DNA of 35,437 nucleotides from an uncultured Mailhella sp. (GCA_944322635.1 CALUPL010000005.1:1-35437), one strand, 5' to 3'; positions 1 through 8,236 are shown, counted from the first letter of the stretch. Translations and numbers: made by a program. The notes: generated by a model from the sequence alone, not told the origin.

Positions 1-418
1 GCATGACTTCCATGAACTGAGGCCCGTGAAACATGAGCGTCTTGATGGGCCGCTTGTCCGAAGAGCCCTGCCCCTCGATGCGGTTGTAGGTGCCGTCTTC
101 GTTCTTTTCAAACACCACGCCCCAGGACTCGAGTTCCTTCACTCTGTCACCTATGGTGTCGAAGTGCTTTTTGAGCCAGTCCTGATCGTTGATGAAGAAG
201 CCTTCTTCCACGGCCTTGCCGTACCACAGATCAAAAGAATCCTCTTCCTTGAGGTAGGCCTTGAACGAACCGGCGCCGAAAGTGCCGCAGCCGCTCTTGC
301 CGACATAACCCTTGTCGAGCAGAATGACGTCGGCTCCGTTTTCCGCTGCCTTGACGGCCGCAAACGTTCCGGCAGGGCCGCCGCCTACGACGGCAACATC
401 ACATTGCAGTGTTTTCAT
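1..418 (-). CDS. FAD-dependent oxidoreductase, fumarate reductase/succinate dehydrogenase flavoprotein type (N-terminal part, cut by window edge)
   Basis: The reading frame is open from an ATG at 418 to the left edge, giving about 139 N-terminal residues. The protein begins with a beta strand followed by the dinucleotide-binding motif VVGGGPAGTFAAVKAAENGA, then ILLDKGYVGKSGCGTFGAG, which is the FAD-binding start of fumarate reductase, succinate dehydrogenase and adenylylsulfate-reductase-type flavoproteins. A GGAGAA ribosome-binding site lies about 6-11 nt upstream of the ATG. There is no signal peptide or twin-arginine motif, so a cytoplasmic or membrane-face enzyme is likely. The substrate cannot be told from this fragment. 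It diverges from the regulator at 703-1605, which may control it (inference). Confidence 0.8.
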   Translation of the reverse strand, partial: MKTLQCDVAVVGGGPAGTFAAVKAAENGADVILLDKGYVGKSGCGTFGAGSFKAYLKEEDSFDLWYGKAVEEGFFINDQDWLKKHFDTIGDRVKELESWGVVFEKNEDGTYNRIEGQGSSDKRPIKTLMFHGPQFMEVM

Positions 419-564
419 GCTGTTCTCCATGCTGAAGGGGCCTGTATTTTTCCGGACGACAGTTCCGGAGGTTTCCGATTAATTTTGTCATACGTAACGT
501 AACGGTCGAAGACAACAAGATTCTTTTTTTTTTGTTCTGCTCGATTCTTCTCTGAAAATCTGCA

Positions 565-596
565 TTGACAGATATCCGGAGAAGTGTGCAGATATT
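565..596 (+). promoter_or_regulatory. Candidate promoter of the XRE-like regulator (perfect -35 hexamer)
   Basis: A consensus TTGACA is present at 565-570. No strong -10 hexamer sits at the ideal 17-nt spacing; the nearest AT-rich stretch is GATATT at 591-596. The TTG within this hexamer could also be read as an upstream start codon for the gene that follows, but no ribosome-binding site precedes it. A promoter reading fits better with translation beginning at 703. Confidence 0.3.
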
Positions 597-692
597 GAGA
601 AGAAAGGCACAGACTCGGTTGTTGCCCGATGGCTTCATCGACCGGATTTTTCTGAAGAAAGAGGAATCGAGCGCAGGGGACGCCCTGGACGC

Positions 693-697
693 GGAGG
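693..697 (+). promoter_or_regulatory. Ribosome-binding site deciding the regulator start
   Basis: GGAGG lies 5 nt before the ATG at 703, ideal spacing. The longer reading frame with a TTG start at 565 lacks any comparable site. Confidence 0.6.
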
Positions 698-702
698 CAT
701 AT

Positions 703-1605
703 ATGCCCAGATACGGAATTACGGATATCGAGAATTTTGCGGAGAAAATTCGTTTTTCCCTGCTGGTGCTTTCTCCGCGTGTACTGGTGGAGAAGGTGCT
801 TGACGGTGGAGGACAGCTGACCATTACCACGGTCAACGCATGGAGGGCCGGCCAGAATCTTCCGAGTTACTCCAAGCTGAGGCAGTTCTGTCGGGCCGCC
901 AATATCGAGCCGGTAGATTTTCATTTGAGCATGGACGAGTTCATGCGCCGCATCTGCGACGCCAACGGCATTTCCGAGGAAGATCGGAAAGTCTATGCCT
1001 CAAGGTTTCACGCGCCTCAGTGCGCAGGGTTGCGTTTCAAGACGCCGGAACGTCTTACGGCGGCCGACGGCGTACGTCTTTTTGACCGGCTGAAGGGCGG
1101 TTATCTCGTCTATAATCTCGTGTTGAACAATCTCGGCTTCGTGCACACGTCTCTCATACGGTTCGACAGCCTGGATCATCCGTACATCATGGCCCGCTGC
1201 TGGTCCATGCAGGAAGACAGACTGACCGTATATGAGGGACAGCTGTTCGCCACGCGCAACAGTCTCATGCTCATTCTGGAGGCGCAGGAGGGCAGTCAGG
1301 AGGATTTCGTCACCATGCTGCTGTGCAAGCCCATGGAGAACAGTTCCGGAGTTTCCTGGCTGAACGGCATTGTTCTTGCCTCGGCGGAGGACCGCATCGT
1401 TTATCCTGCCGCAGCCCGGGTATATATGGAACGTCTGTCCGAAGAGGATGCGGGATGCGACATCATGGAGCTTCTGCGTCGTCCCGTACCGGAATGGTGC
1501 ATGGATTTTCTCTGCAACAGGATAAGCGGGGACGACGGCGATACCGTGCTGGAAAGCCGTATTCTGACGCGTTCGAGCGTCGCTAGGGCCAGGGCCGGCA
1601 AGTAG
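703..1605 (+). CDS. XRE-like helix-turn-helix regulator with unknown C-terminal domain
   Basis: The product is 300 residues from the ATG at 703, chosen for its GGAGG site. Residues about 28-70 (containing TTVNAWRAGQNLPSYSKLRQ and AANIEPVDF) have the helix-turn-helix shape of Cro/C1-type regulators, where a small domain picks 'when to act' from a list-like WRxGxxxPS helix. The remaining 220 residues are mixed alpha/beta and I do not recognise the family; a ligand-sensing role is plausible but unproven. There is no signal peptide or membrane helix. It is transcribed away from the flavoprotein gene at 1-418, with 284 nt between the two starts, a typical layout for a local regulator and its target. 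Confidence 0.65.
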   Translation: MPRYGITDIENFAEKIRFSLLVLSPRVLVEKVLDGGGQLTITTVNAWRAGQNLPSYSKLRQFCRAANIEPVDFHLSMDEFMRRICDANGISEEDRKVYASRFHAPQCAGLRFKTPERLTAADGVRLFDRLKGGYLVYNLVLNNLGFVHTSLIRFDSLDHPYIMARCWSMQEDRLTVYEGQLFATRNSLMLILEAQEGSQEDFVTMLLCKPMENSSGVSWLNGIVLASAEDRIVYPAAARVYMERLSEEDAGCDIMELLRRPVPEWCMDFLCNRISGDDGDTVLESRILTRSSVARARAGK

Positions 1606-1736
1606 TTTTTTCTCAGTCTGCTTCCGGCGTCTTTCTTGTTTTTTGCCGCAGACCCGGCAGACGACGAAAATTGCAGCTTCCGGTTCAACGATAAAACGGG
1701 GGAAGCATCCGTTTGACGGAACTCCGCGGCATCTGA

Positions 1737-1778
1737 AAAAAAAGGGCATGACGATGCCGGGGAACGCATCGTCATGCC
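1737..1778 (-). terminator. Intrinsic terminator of the peptide-transport operon
   Basis: A perfect 12-bp inverted repeat, GGCATGACGATG (1745-1756) and CATCGTCATGCC (1767-1778), surrounds a 10-nt loop. It is followed in the minus-strand sense by seven T (1743-1737). It lies 53 nt after the stop codon of the last ATPase gene. Confidence 0.9.
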
Positions 1779-1830
1779 GGTCGTATCTGGAAGGCTCAGG
1801 GCGGGGACTGCCCGGAGACTCCCTCGTCTG

Positions 1831-2853
1831 TCATGTTCTGGCGGAAGGATGACAGAACTCGGATGCTCTGAAACAGGCCACCATGTGACCGGGACGTATT
1901 TCTTCCATGGGAGGCAGTGCCGTTTCGCACACGGGAAGGCGATGGGGACACCGCGTGCACAGCGGGCAGCCCGTGGGAGGATTGAGCGGACTCGGCAGAT
2001 CGCCCTGAAGAATGAGTCTGCGTTTTCCTTTCTGATCCGGATCTATTCTTGGAATGGCGCTGAAGAGAGCCTGGGTGTACGGATGAACGGTGTAGTCGAA
2101 CAGCTCCGTGGTTTCGGCAAGTTCGACGATGTGACCGAGGTACATGACGGCGACTCTGTCGCTGAGATGCCGCACCACGGACAGATCGTGGGATATGAAC
2201 AGATAGGAGATGCCGAGTTCCTGCTGAAGCTTGAGAAGAAGATTCAGAATCTGGGAACGGATGGAAACGTCCAGTGCCGAAACGGGTTCGTCGCAGACGA
2301 TGAGTTTGGGCTGCATGGCCAGTGCTCGTGCAATGACGATGCGCTGCCGCTGTCCGCCGGAAAACTGATTGGGCAGTCTGTCGGCATAGGATCTGTGCAG
2401 TCCCACCATGTCCAGCAGGTCGGCCACGCGACCGGGAATTTTTTCCTGGGGCGTGCCTGCGGCGCGAAGCGGCTCGGCTATGCTTTCTCCGATGCACATT
2501 TTGGGATTGAGGGAGGCGAAGGGATCCTGAAACACGATCTGCATTTGTCGCCTGACCACGCGGCGGCCTTCCTCATCGTCGGATTCCAGAGGACGTCCTT
2601 CAAAATAGAGTTCTCCGGCCGTAGGTTTCAGCATGCCCAGAAGGGCATATCCCGTCGTTGACTTGCCGCATCCGGATTCACCCACAAGTGAGAAGGTTTC
2701 GCCCTTGCGGATGGAAAAGCTGATATCGTCCACGGCCTTGACCCAGGCGCGGGGGCGGCCTGTGAGGCTTCTGTTGACGGGAAAATGAACCTTGAGGTGG
2801 CGTACTTCTATCAGCGGCTGGCTTTCGGGCACGGTAGGGGATTGAACGATCAT
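1831..2853 (-). CDS. Peptide-type ABC transporter ATP-binding protein (DppF/OppF-like)
   Basis: This 340-residue cytoplasmic ATPase powers the peptide-type importer encoded upstream. It has Walker A GESGCGKST at residues 58-66, Q-loop at 109, signature FSGGQRQ at 164-170, Walker B LIVCDEP at 184-190, and the H-loop in FISHD. The C-terminus carries the oligopeptide-transporter extension with the cysteine cluster CPLCTRCPHRLPVCE, seen in many DppD/DppF/OppD/OppF proteins. Its ATG overlaps the stop of the preceding ATPase gene in an ATGA junction, so translation is probably coupled. It is the last gene before the terminator at 1737-1778. The substrate is inferred from the operon and is not known. 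Confidence 0.93.
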   Translation of the reverse strand: MIVQSPTVPESQPLIEVRHLKVHFPVNRSLTGRPRAWVKAVDDISFSIRKGETFSLVGESGCGKSTTGYALLGMLKPTAGELYFEGRPLESDDEEGRRVVRRQMQIVFQDPFASLNPKMCIGESIAEPLRAAGTPQEKIPGRVADLLDMVGLHRSYADRLPNQFSGGQRQRIVIARALAMQPKLIVCDEPVSALDVSIRSQILNLLLKLQQELGISYLFISHDLSVVRHLSDRVAVMYLGHIVELAETTELFDYTVHPYTQALFSAIPRIDPDQKGKRRLILQGDLPSPLNPPTGCPLCTRCPHRLPVCETALPPMEEIRPGHMVACFRASEFCHPSART

Positions 2854-3848
2854 AACAGCTCCGTTTTGTTCACATGCCAGCAGGCAACCTTGTGGGAACG
2901 GCCGTCAAGGGGCAGCTCCTCCAGCGGAGGGGCGGCCTTTCGGCAGTCGTCGGAGGCAAAAGGACAGCGTGGATGAAAACGGCATCCTTCCGCCCAGTCC
3001 CGGATGTCGGGAACCGTTCCCGCAATGGTGCGCAGAACCGTTTTGGGGGGCGTGGATATGCCGGGAATGCTCTCCAGAAGCAGTCTTGTATAGGGATGTC
3101 TCGGAGCTGTGAACAGCGTGCGGGCGTCGGCCAGTTCCACGATGCGTCCCGCATACATGACGGCCACTCTGTCCGCCGTTTCGGCTACAACTCCCATGTC
3201 GTGGGTGATGAGCAGAAGCGCGGTGTCTCTCTCTCGCATGAGATCGCGCATGAGGTCCAGAATCTGGGCCTGAATGGTGACGTCGAGGGCCGTGGTGGGT
3301 TCATCTGCTATGAGGAGCGTCGGGTTGCCCACCAGCGCAAGAGCGATCATCACGCGCTGACAGATGCCTCCCGAGAGTTCGAAGGGAAACTGATTGAACC
3401 GGACGGCGGGATCGGGAATGCCGACCTTGCTCAGCATGTCCAGGGCTCTGGCTCTGGCTTCCGCCTCCGGCACTCCGTGCACGGTGAGCACTTCCGTAAT
3501 CTGTGCGCCGACTGGCATGAGCGGATTGAGCGAGGTGAACGGCTCCTGAAAGATCATGCTCATGCGGTTGCCGCGGAGATGATTGTAGGAATCTTCGTCG
3601 AGACCGGCGAGCTGCTGCCCCTGAAGAATGATGCTTGACCCCTGTGCCAGCGAGGCCACGTGGGGAAGCAGCCCCATGACTGCCAGAGAGGACAGGCTTT
3701 TGCCGCAGCCGGATTCGCCGACCAGCGCCAGAGCTTCGCCTGCGTACAGCGTGAGGTCGATGCCGTCCACGGCGGCAATGTCGCGCAGGCGGACTCCCAG
3801 GCCGCGCACTTCAAGAACGGGAGTACGAGTTTCGGAAGAAGCGTTCAT
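2850..3848 (-). CDS. Peptide-type ABC transporter ATP-binding protein (DppD/OppD-like)
   Basis: This 332-residue ATPase would pair with the following DppF-like subunit. It has Walker A GESGCGKS at residues 44-51, Q-loop in MIFQEP, signature LSGGICQRV at 158-166, Walker B LLIADEP at 178-184, H-loop ITHD, and the C-terminal oligopeptide-type extension (CRFHPRCPFASDDC). The signature region departs from the usual LSGGMRQRV: an Ile-Cys pair replaces Met-Arg, and Phe replaces the His of the preceding PHEL motif. The start overlaps the stop of the gamma-glutamyltransferase-like gene by an ATGA junction, so the two are tightly coupled. Confidence 0.92.
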   Translation of the reverse strand: MNASSETRTPVLEVRGLGVRLRDIAAVDGIDLTLYAGEALALVGESGCGKSLSSLAVMGLLPHVASLAQGSSIILQGQQLAGLDEDSYNHLRGNRMSMIFQEPFTSLNPLMPVGAQITEVLTVHGVPEAEARARALDMLSKVGIPDPAVRFNQFPFELSGGICQRVMIALALVGNPTLLIADEPTTALDVTIQAQILDLMRDLMRERDTALLLITHDMGVVAETADRVAVMYAGRIVELADARTLFTAPRHPYTRLLLESIPGISTPPKTVLRTIAGTVPDIRDWAEGCRFHPRCPFASDDCRKAAPPLEELPLDGRSHKVACWHVNKTELL

Positions 3849-5419
3849 GGCCGTACCTCAGCCACGGCGGCAGCCCATGGACTGTTGTGATGGGCCATGC
3901 CGGTATTCAGTTTTGCGGCGGGATCATGCCGCACTGCAGAGGGAAGGGAAAAGCGTGTGGGGTAGATGGTATCGTCCACCGTTTCCACAGGAAAGACTTC
4001 AGCTATCTTTTTCGCCACCGAGGGATTCGCCCGGGAATTCACGCGGATGGTGCCGGTGCTTGCATCTACGCGGGGTTCGAGAAAAGCCTGTTCCAGCGTC
4101 ATGCCGAAGTCGAAGACGTAGGAAAGTATCTGCAGCAGCGTGGGGAAGATGGTGCGTCCGCCTGCGGCGCCGAAGGCATAGCGTTCGCCGCCGGGACGGC
4201 TGACCACGAGCGGGCACATGTTGGCCAGCGGGCGTACGCCGGGCATGATGCTGTTCGGATGTCCGGGAGTCGGGTCGAACCACATGATGCCGTTGTTGAG
4301 CAGCATTCCGAGAGACGGAGAGGTGACCTTGGAGCCGAACCGCGACAGAAGCGTGTTGGTGAGCGCAACAACGGAGCCGTTCTTGTCCACGACGCAGAGA
4401 TTGCTGGTGCACGACGGATCCGGCGCGTTGCCGGGAATGGAGGACTGGCCCATATGAGTGAGACGGTAGGCGTACTCTTCACGGCATACACGGCTGTAGA
4501 GCAGTGCTTCCTCAGCTCCGGGACGGGAGGAGGAAGGAACCAGCAGACGTTCCAGAGAGCTGAGGGCACGCAGCAGACTCGGTCCGGCGGAGTTGCCGGG
4601 CATGAGCGCAAGATCCCATTCCCGGTAGGTGCCGTAGAGCGGAGTTTTCCATTCGGGGCGGTAGGAGGCCAGATCTTCCATGCAGATGGGAGAACCTCCC
4701 TTCTGCAGATCTTCCACCAGAGCATGAGCAAGTTCGCCGGTATAGAAATCCTGCGGACCGGCCTTGCGGAGGCGTTCCAGCGTGGCGACCTTGGCCGTGA
4801 GGGGCAGACGATTGCTTTTTGCGGCGGAGGAAACGCGGGGAGCGCGTCCTTCTGGCAGCCACACGGCCGCGGATTCCGGGTAGCGCAGGAGCATGTCGGC
4901 ATCCATGGCAAGGGCGAGAGCCGCCATCCAGTCCAGTTCCAGTCCTGCCTTTGCTTCCGCAATGGCAGGTTCTATCACCTGTTCCCAGGGCAGCGTGCCC
5001 AGTTTGGCAAGGGCCTCGGCCAGACCGGCAACGGTTCCCGGCACGCCTATGGAGCCGTAGCCGTGGATGTTGCGTCCGTCCTTTACCTTCGGCCAGCTGA
5101 ACCAGTCGCCGTCGGCTCCCTGTTCGAGAGGGTAATCCTCGGGTTTGAGCCTGCGTGAGGAGCATATGCCGAAGTCGAGTGCGTATCTGGCCGAGGTCCT
5201 GCCGTCCATGGCTATCATGAAGCCGCCGCCGCCTATTCCGCTGAGCCATGGTTCAACAACGCTCAGAACAAGAACCGCAGCCACGGCTGCGTCAACGGCG
5301 TTGCCGCCGGCGGCCAGCATGGCGGCACCGGCTTCGGCGGCTTTCCAGTGCTGGCAGACCACGATGCCGTCGGAAGTCGTCAACTGCGATTTTGTGATGT
5401 TCCATGGAGTCGTATGCAT
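3845..5419 (-). CDS. Gamma-glutamyltransferase-like Ntn-hydrolase, cytoplasmic form
   Basis: The product is 524 residues. Family hallmarks are the N-terminal AAEAGAAMLAAGGNAVDAAVA, the segment SGIGGGGFM, the putative autocleavage site where Thr338 of CTSNLCVVD would become the new N-terminus and nucleophile, and GAAGG at 418-422 in the place of the substrate-binding Gly-Gly. In classical GGT the nucleophile is followed by Thr-His; here it is Ser-Asn. There is no signal peptide, unlike the periplasmic E. coli GGT, so it should act in the cytoplasm. Likely roles are hydrolysis of a gamma-glutamyl bond or of a related amide in the imported compound. The start at 5419 has a GGAGG site. It sits between the dehydrogenase and ATPase genes of the import operon. 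Confidence 0.88.
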   Translation of the reverse strand: MHTTPWNITKSQLTTSDGIVVCQHWKAAEAGAAMLAAGGNAVDAAVAAVLVLSVVEPWLSGIGGGGFMIAMDGRTSARYALDFGICSSRRLKPEDYPLEQGADGDWFSWPKVKDGRNIHGYGSIGVPGTVAGLAEALAKLGTLPWEQVIEPAIAEAKAGLELDWMAALALAMDADMLLRYPESAAVWLPEGRAPRVSSAAKSNRLPLTAKVATLERLRKAGPQDFYTGELAHALVEDLQKGGSPICMEDLASYRPEWKTPLYGTYREWDLALMPGNSAGPSLLRALSSLERLLVPSSSRPGAEEALLYSRVCREEYAYRLTHMGQSSIPGNAPDPSCTSNLCVVDKNGSVVALTNTLLSRFGSKVTSPSLGMLLNNGIMWFDPTPGHPNSIMPGVRPLANMCPLVVSRPGGERYAFGAAGGRTIFPTLLQILSYVFDFGMTLEQAFLEPRVDASTGTIRVNSRANPSVAKKIAEVFPVETVDDTIYPTRFSLPSAVRHDPAAKLNTGMAHHNSPWAAAVAEVRP

Positions 5420-5465
5420 GGGGTCCTCCGGAAAAGGCGATCCTTATAAGGGGAAGGGAGCAGGG

Positions 5466-6257
5466 TTACAGGGGCTTTTTCTTGTCCTGATAGACGACGC
5501 GCACGCCGGCGGAGTTGCCGCCGTCCACGGCGAGGTTGGCGCCGGTGATGAAGGAGGCGGAATCGGAGCACAGGTAGAGAATGGCGGAAGGCGCATCTTC
5601 GGGGCCGGAAGAACGGCCGAGAGGAATGTTGGCCTCGACCTTGCGGACGTGCTCTTCGGTCAGATGCGTGCTTTCGCTGCCTGCGGCAAAGCCGGGTTCG
5701 ACGGCATTGACGCGTATGCCGAATTCTGCCAGTTCCAGAGCAAGGCCCAGATTCAGGCGGTCGAGGGCCGTCTTGGACACGCAGTAGGGAACTGCGGTGG
5801 AACGCATTTTACGCGCGGCGCCGGAAGAGATGTTGATGATGACGCCCTTCACGCCCTCTTTTATCATGAGCTTCGCCATGTCGCGGGAAAGCACGAAGGG
5901 AGCGCGGAGATTGACGTCCATGATGCGGTCCCACTCGCTGTTGGACAGATCGAGCAGGAAGCTTGAAGGATACACGCCGGCGTTGTTGATGAGTATGTCG
6001 GGAGCGCCCCAGGCGTCGCGCACGGTGTCGGTCAGACGCTGCAGGTCGCTGTCGGAGGTGAGATCCGCGGCGACGAGCAGCGGAGGCACGGAACATTGAA
6101 GCTTGTCTGCAAGTTCCTCAAGCTTGTTCATTCTGCTTCCGGTCAGGCAGAGTTCGGCTCCCACGCTGTTGAAGGCCTGAGCGATCCATACGCCGAAAAC
6201 GCCGTAGGCCCCGGTGAGAACCACTTTTTTCCCCTTGAGGCAGGTCAGATCGATCAT
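5466..6257 (-). CDS. Short-chain dehydrogenase/reductase with altered cofactor loop
   Basis: The 263-residue Rossmann-fold oxidoreductase starts at the ATG at 6257, preceded by AAGGAG; an upstream in-frame extension lacks a site. Visible motifs are the cofactor loop TGAYGVFG, NNAG, the catalytic Ser in NISSG, YCVSK (Tyr and Lys), and EPGF. Classical SDRs have TGxxxGxG; here the second glycine is shifted, giving GxxGxxG as in extended SDRs, although the length and catalytic residues are classical. It should use NAD(P)H to oxidise or reduce an alcohol or carbonyl. In this operon it may process a hydroxy or keto group of the imported compound (inference). Confidence 0.88.
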   Translation of the reverse strand: MIDLTCLKGKKVVLTGAYGVFGVWIAQAFNSVGAELCLTGSRMNKLEELADKLQCSVPPLLVAADLTSDSDLQRLTDTVRDAWGAPDILINNAGVYPSSFLLDLSNSEWDRIMDVNLRAPFVLSRDMAKLMIKEGVKGVIINISSGAARKMRSTAVPYCVSKTALDRLNLGLALELAEFGIRVNAVEPGFAAGSESTHLTEEHVRKVEANIPLGRSSGPEDAPSAILYLCSDSASFITGANLAVDGGNSAGVRVVYQDKKKPL

Positions 6258-6273
6258 ATTGTGCTCCTTGCTG

Positions 6274-6292
6274 CGGCAGCGCGGCGCTGCCG
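6274..6292 (-). other. Intercistronic hairpin between permease and dehydrogenase genes
   Basis: CGGCAGCG (6274-6281) and CGCTGCCG (6285-6292) form a perfect 8-bp stem with a 3-nt loop. It lies in the 64-nt gap after the DppC-like stop and just before the dehydrogenase ribosome-binding site. It has no U tract, so a role in mRNA stability or processing is more likely than termination. Confidence 0.55.
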
Positions 6293-6321
6293 GATTGAAC
6301 GGTTGAAAAGGAAGCGGCCGC

Positions 6322-7227
6322 TCAGCGCAGACGGGGATCAAGCCTGTCGCGCAGATGGTCTCCTATGATGTTGATGGAAAGAACCAGCAGAAAGAGGCAG
6401 AGACCGGGGAAACCGGCGATCCACCATGCGGTGTCGAGGTAGTGTCTGCCGACGTTCATCATGGCGCCCCAGCTGGGAGTCGGGGGCTGAACGCCGAGTC
6501 CCAGGAAGGAAAGACCGGCCTCGAAAAGTACCATGGAGCCGAATTCCAGCGTGGCCACGACGACGACCTGTCCGAAGACGTTGGGCAGCAGATGGCGACA
6601 CATGATGGTGAGCGCGGGGGTGCCCACGAATCGGGCATAGCGCACATAGGGCTGCGGCATGAGGCTGAGCGCCTGCCCGTACACCACGCGTGCATAGCGT
6701 GTCCAGCGGGTCAGGCCGAGCACCAGAATGACGTTGATGAAGCCCGGGCCGATCACGGCCACGGTGATGACGGCAAAGAGCAGCGCCGGAATGGAAAGCA
6801 TCATGTCGACGAGACGCATGACGACGGTTTCCACCCATCCGCGGTAGTAGGCGGCCAGAAGACCGGCCAGAATGCCGATGACGCCGGAAAGACAGACGGA
6901 CAGAACAGCCACGCACATGGAGGCGCGCGCACCGTAGATGATGCGGCTCAGAACGTCGCGGCCCAGTTCGTCGGAGCCGAGCAGATAGGTGACGCCGCGG
7001 ATGACGCTGCCCGGCGCCTTCATGCGTCCGAGAAGATTCTGGGTGGCAGGGTCGTTGGGCGCGAACAGCGGAGCGAACAGGGCCATGACGGTGAATCCCA
7101 GAAGAATGGCAATGAATATCCACAGATAGCTGGGAATGGAACCGACGGTCTTTCGTACCGCCGAGGCAAGGGTCGGGCGGGGGCGGAGACTTTCCTGCCC
7201 GCTGCTCTGTGACATGGATGAACTCAT
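6322..7227 (-). CDS. Peptide-type ABC transporter permease (DppC-like)
   Basis: The 301-residue inner-membrane permease starts at the ATG at 7227, whose A overlaps the TGA of the DppB-like gene (ATGA). It has an N-terminal OppC-type transmembrane segment (WIFIAILLGFTVMALFAPLF), the sequence FAPNDP before the periplasmic loop, LLGSDELGRDVLSRIIYGAR, and five further hydrophobic helices. A cytoplasmic coupling loop with an EAGLSFLGLGVQPPTPSWG motif is typical of DppC/OppC. It forms the heteromeric channel with the DppB-like subunit and docks on the two ATPases at 1831-3848. Confidence 0.93.
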   Translation of the reverse strand: MSSSMSQSSGQESLRPRPTLASAVRKTVGSIPSYLWIFIAILLGFTVMALFAPLFAPNDPATQNLLGRMKAPGSVIRGVTYLLGSDELGRDVLSRIIYGARASMCVAVLSVCLSGVIGILAGLLAAYYRGWVETVVMRLVDMMLSIPALLFAVITVAVIGPGFINVILVLGLTRWTRYARVVYGQALSLMPQPYVRYARFVGTPALTIMCRHLLPNVFGQVVVVATLEFGSMVLFEAGLSFLGLGVQPPTPSWGAMMNVGRHYLDTAWWIAGFPGLCLFLLVLSINIIGDHLRDRLDPRLR

Positions 7228-8153
7228 TGCGCACCTCCCGTGTGGCGTATCCGGGGATCGATCAGTCCGTACAGAAGATCGGCAATGAGGTTGCACGCTA
7301 CCGATGCCACGGCGCCGAACAGCACCACGGCCTGTACGATGGGAAAATCTCTGGCTTCAATGGCCTGCACGGCCACCTGCCCCAGGCCCGGCCATGCGAA
7401 CAGCGTTTCCACGATGACGGCGCCGGCGAGAAGATGGCTGATTTCCAGTGCCGCCACGGTGATGACGGGAATGGCACTGTTGCGGGCCAGATGCCGCCAT
7501 ATGATTCTTTTCATGGGAACGCCCTTGGCTCTCGCCGTGCGCACGTAGTCCTTGCCCAGTTCGTCGAGAACGGCGGTGCGCGCCACTCGGGCGAATGTGG
7601 CGAGGGTAAGCAGCCCCAGAGCCACGGAGGGCATGAGCAGCGAGGCCGCCGAGTCGGAACCGGAAGAGGGCAGCCACTGGAAATGCACGGCAAAAAGCAG
7701 AATCATAAGAATGCCGCTGAAAAAGGTCGGCATGCTCTGACCCGTGAACACCACGCCCTGAAGCAGACGCTCAAGAATCGTGCCGCGCTTGAGCGCCATG
7801 AGCACGCCTATGGGCAGTCCGGCGCCTATGGAAAGCAGCATGGCACCGGCCGTGAGCCACAGGGTGTACGGAAGCCTCGACATGAGGATGTCCCATACCG
7901 GTACGCCCTGCACATAGGACATGCCGAGGTCGAAGGTGCCCAGTCCCTTGATGTACTGTAGGTACTGCACGTAGAGAGGCTGATCGAAGCCGAGGCTTGT
8001 CCGCAGCGTGGCAATGTCTTCGGCCGTGGCCCCTTCGGGAACCAGCAGCAGCGTCGGGTCGCCGGTAAGACGTTGTACAAAGAAAAGAATGGTCAGAGCG
8101 CCGAGCGCGGCAAGGAAGGCCTGCCAGAGGCGTTTCAGAATAAATCGGCTCAT
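7224..8153 (-). CDS. Peptide-type ABC transporter permease (DppB-like)
   Basis: The 309-residue permease begins with the DppB/OppB-type segment FILKRLWQAFLAALGALTIL and contains the conserved TGDPT after the first helix, the motif DFLGMS-like DLGMSY near residue 95, and the EAA coupling loop (TAVLDELGKDYVRTARAKG). The last hydrophobic segment is followed by the family-typical DLLYGLIDPRIR. The start at 8153 has an AGGAGG site 5 nt upstream. The gene follows the solute-binding protein gene after an 83-nt gap containing a hairpin. Confidence 0.93.
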   Translation of the reverse strand: MSRFILKRLWQAFLAALGALTILFFVQRLTGDPTLLLVPEGATAEDIATLRTSLGFDQPLYVQYLQYIKGLGTFDLGMSYVQGVPVWDILMSRLPYTLWLTAGAMLLSIGAGLPIGVLMALKRGTILERLLQGVVFTGQSMPTFFSGILMILLFAVHFQWLPSSGSDSAASLLMPSVALGLLTLATFARVARTAVLDELGKDYVRTARAKGVPMKRIIWRHLARNSAIPVITVAALEISHLLAGAVIVETLFAWPGLGQVAVQAIEARDFPIVQAVVLFGAVASVACNLIADLLYGLIDPRIRHTGGAQ

Positions 8154-8198
8154 GGATCCTCCTGGACGTGCCGGCGGAAAAAACAGGAGCGGGAAAGG

Positions 8199-8220
8199 GG
8201 GACGCCCCGCAGGGCGTCCC
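8199..8220 (-). other. Intercistronic hairpin after the solute-binding protein gene
   Basis: GGGACGCCC (8199-8207) and GGGCGTCCC (8212-8220) form a perfect 9-bp stem with a 4-nt loop, 16 nt after the binding-protein stop. A short U tract follows only about 15 nt further on. Such hairpins often protect the 3' end of a highly expressed binding-protein message or partly terminate it, giving more binding protein than permease (known pattern; here inferred). Confidence 0.65.
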
Positions 8221-8236
8221 GGAATGGACGTAACGC

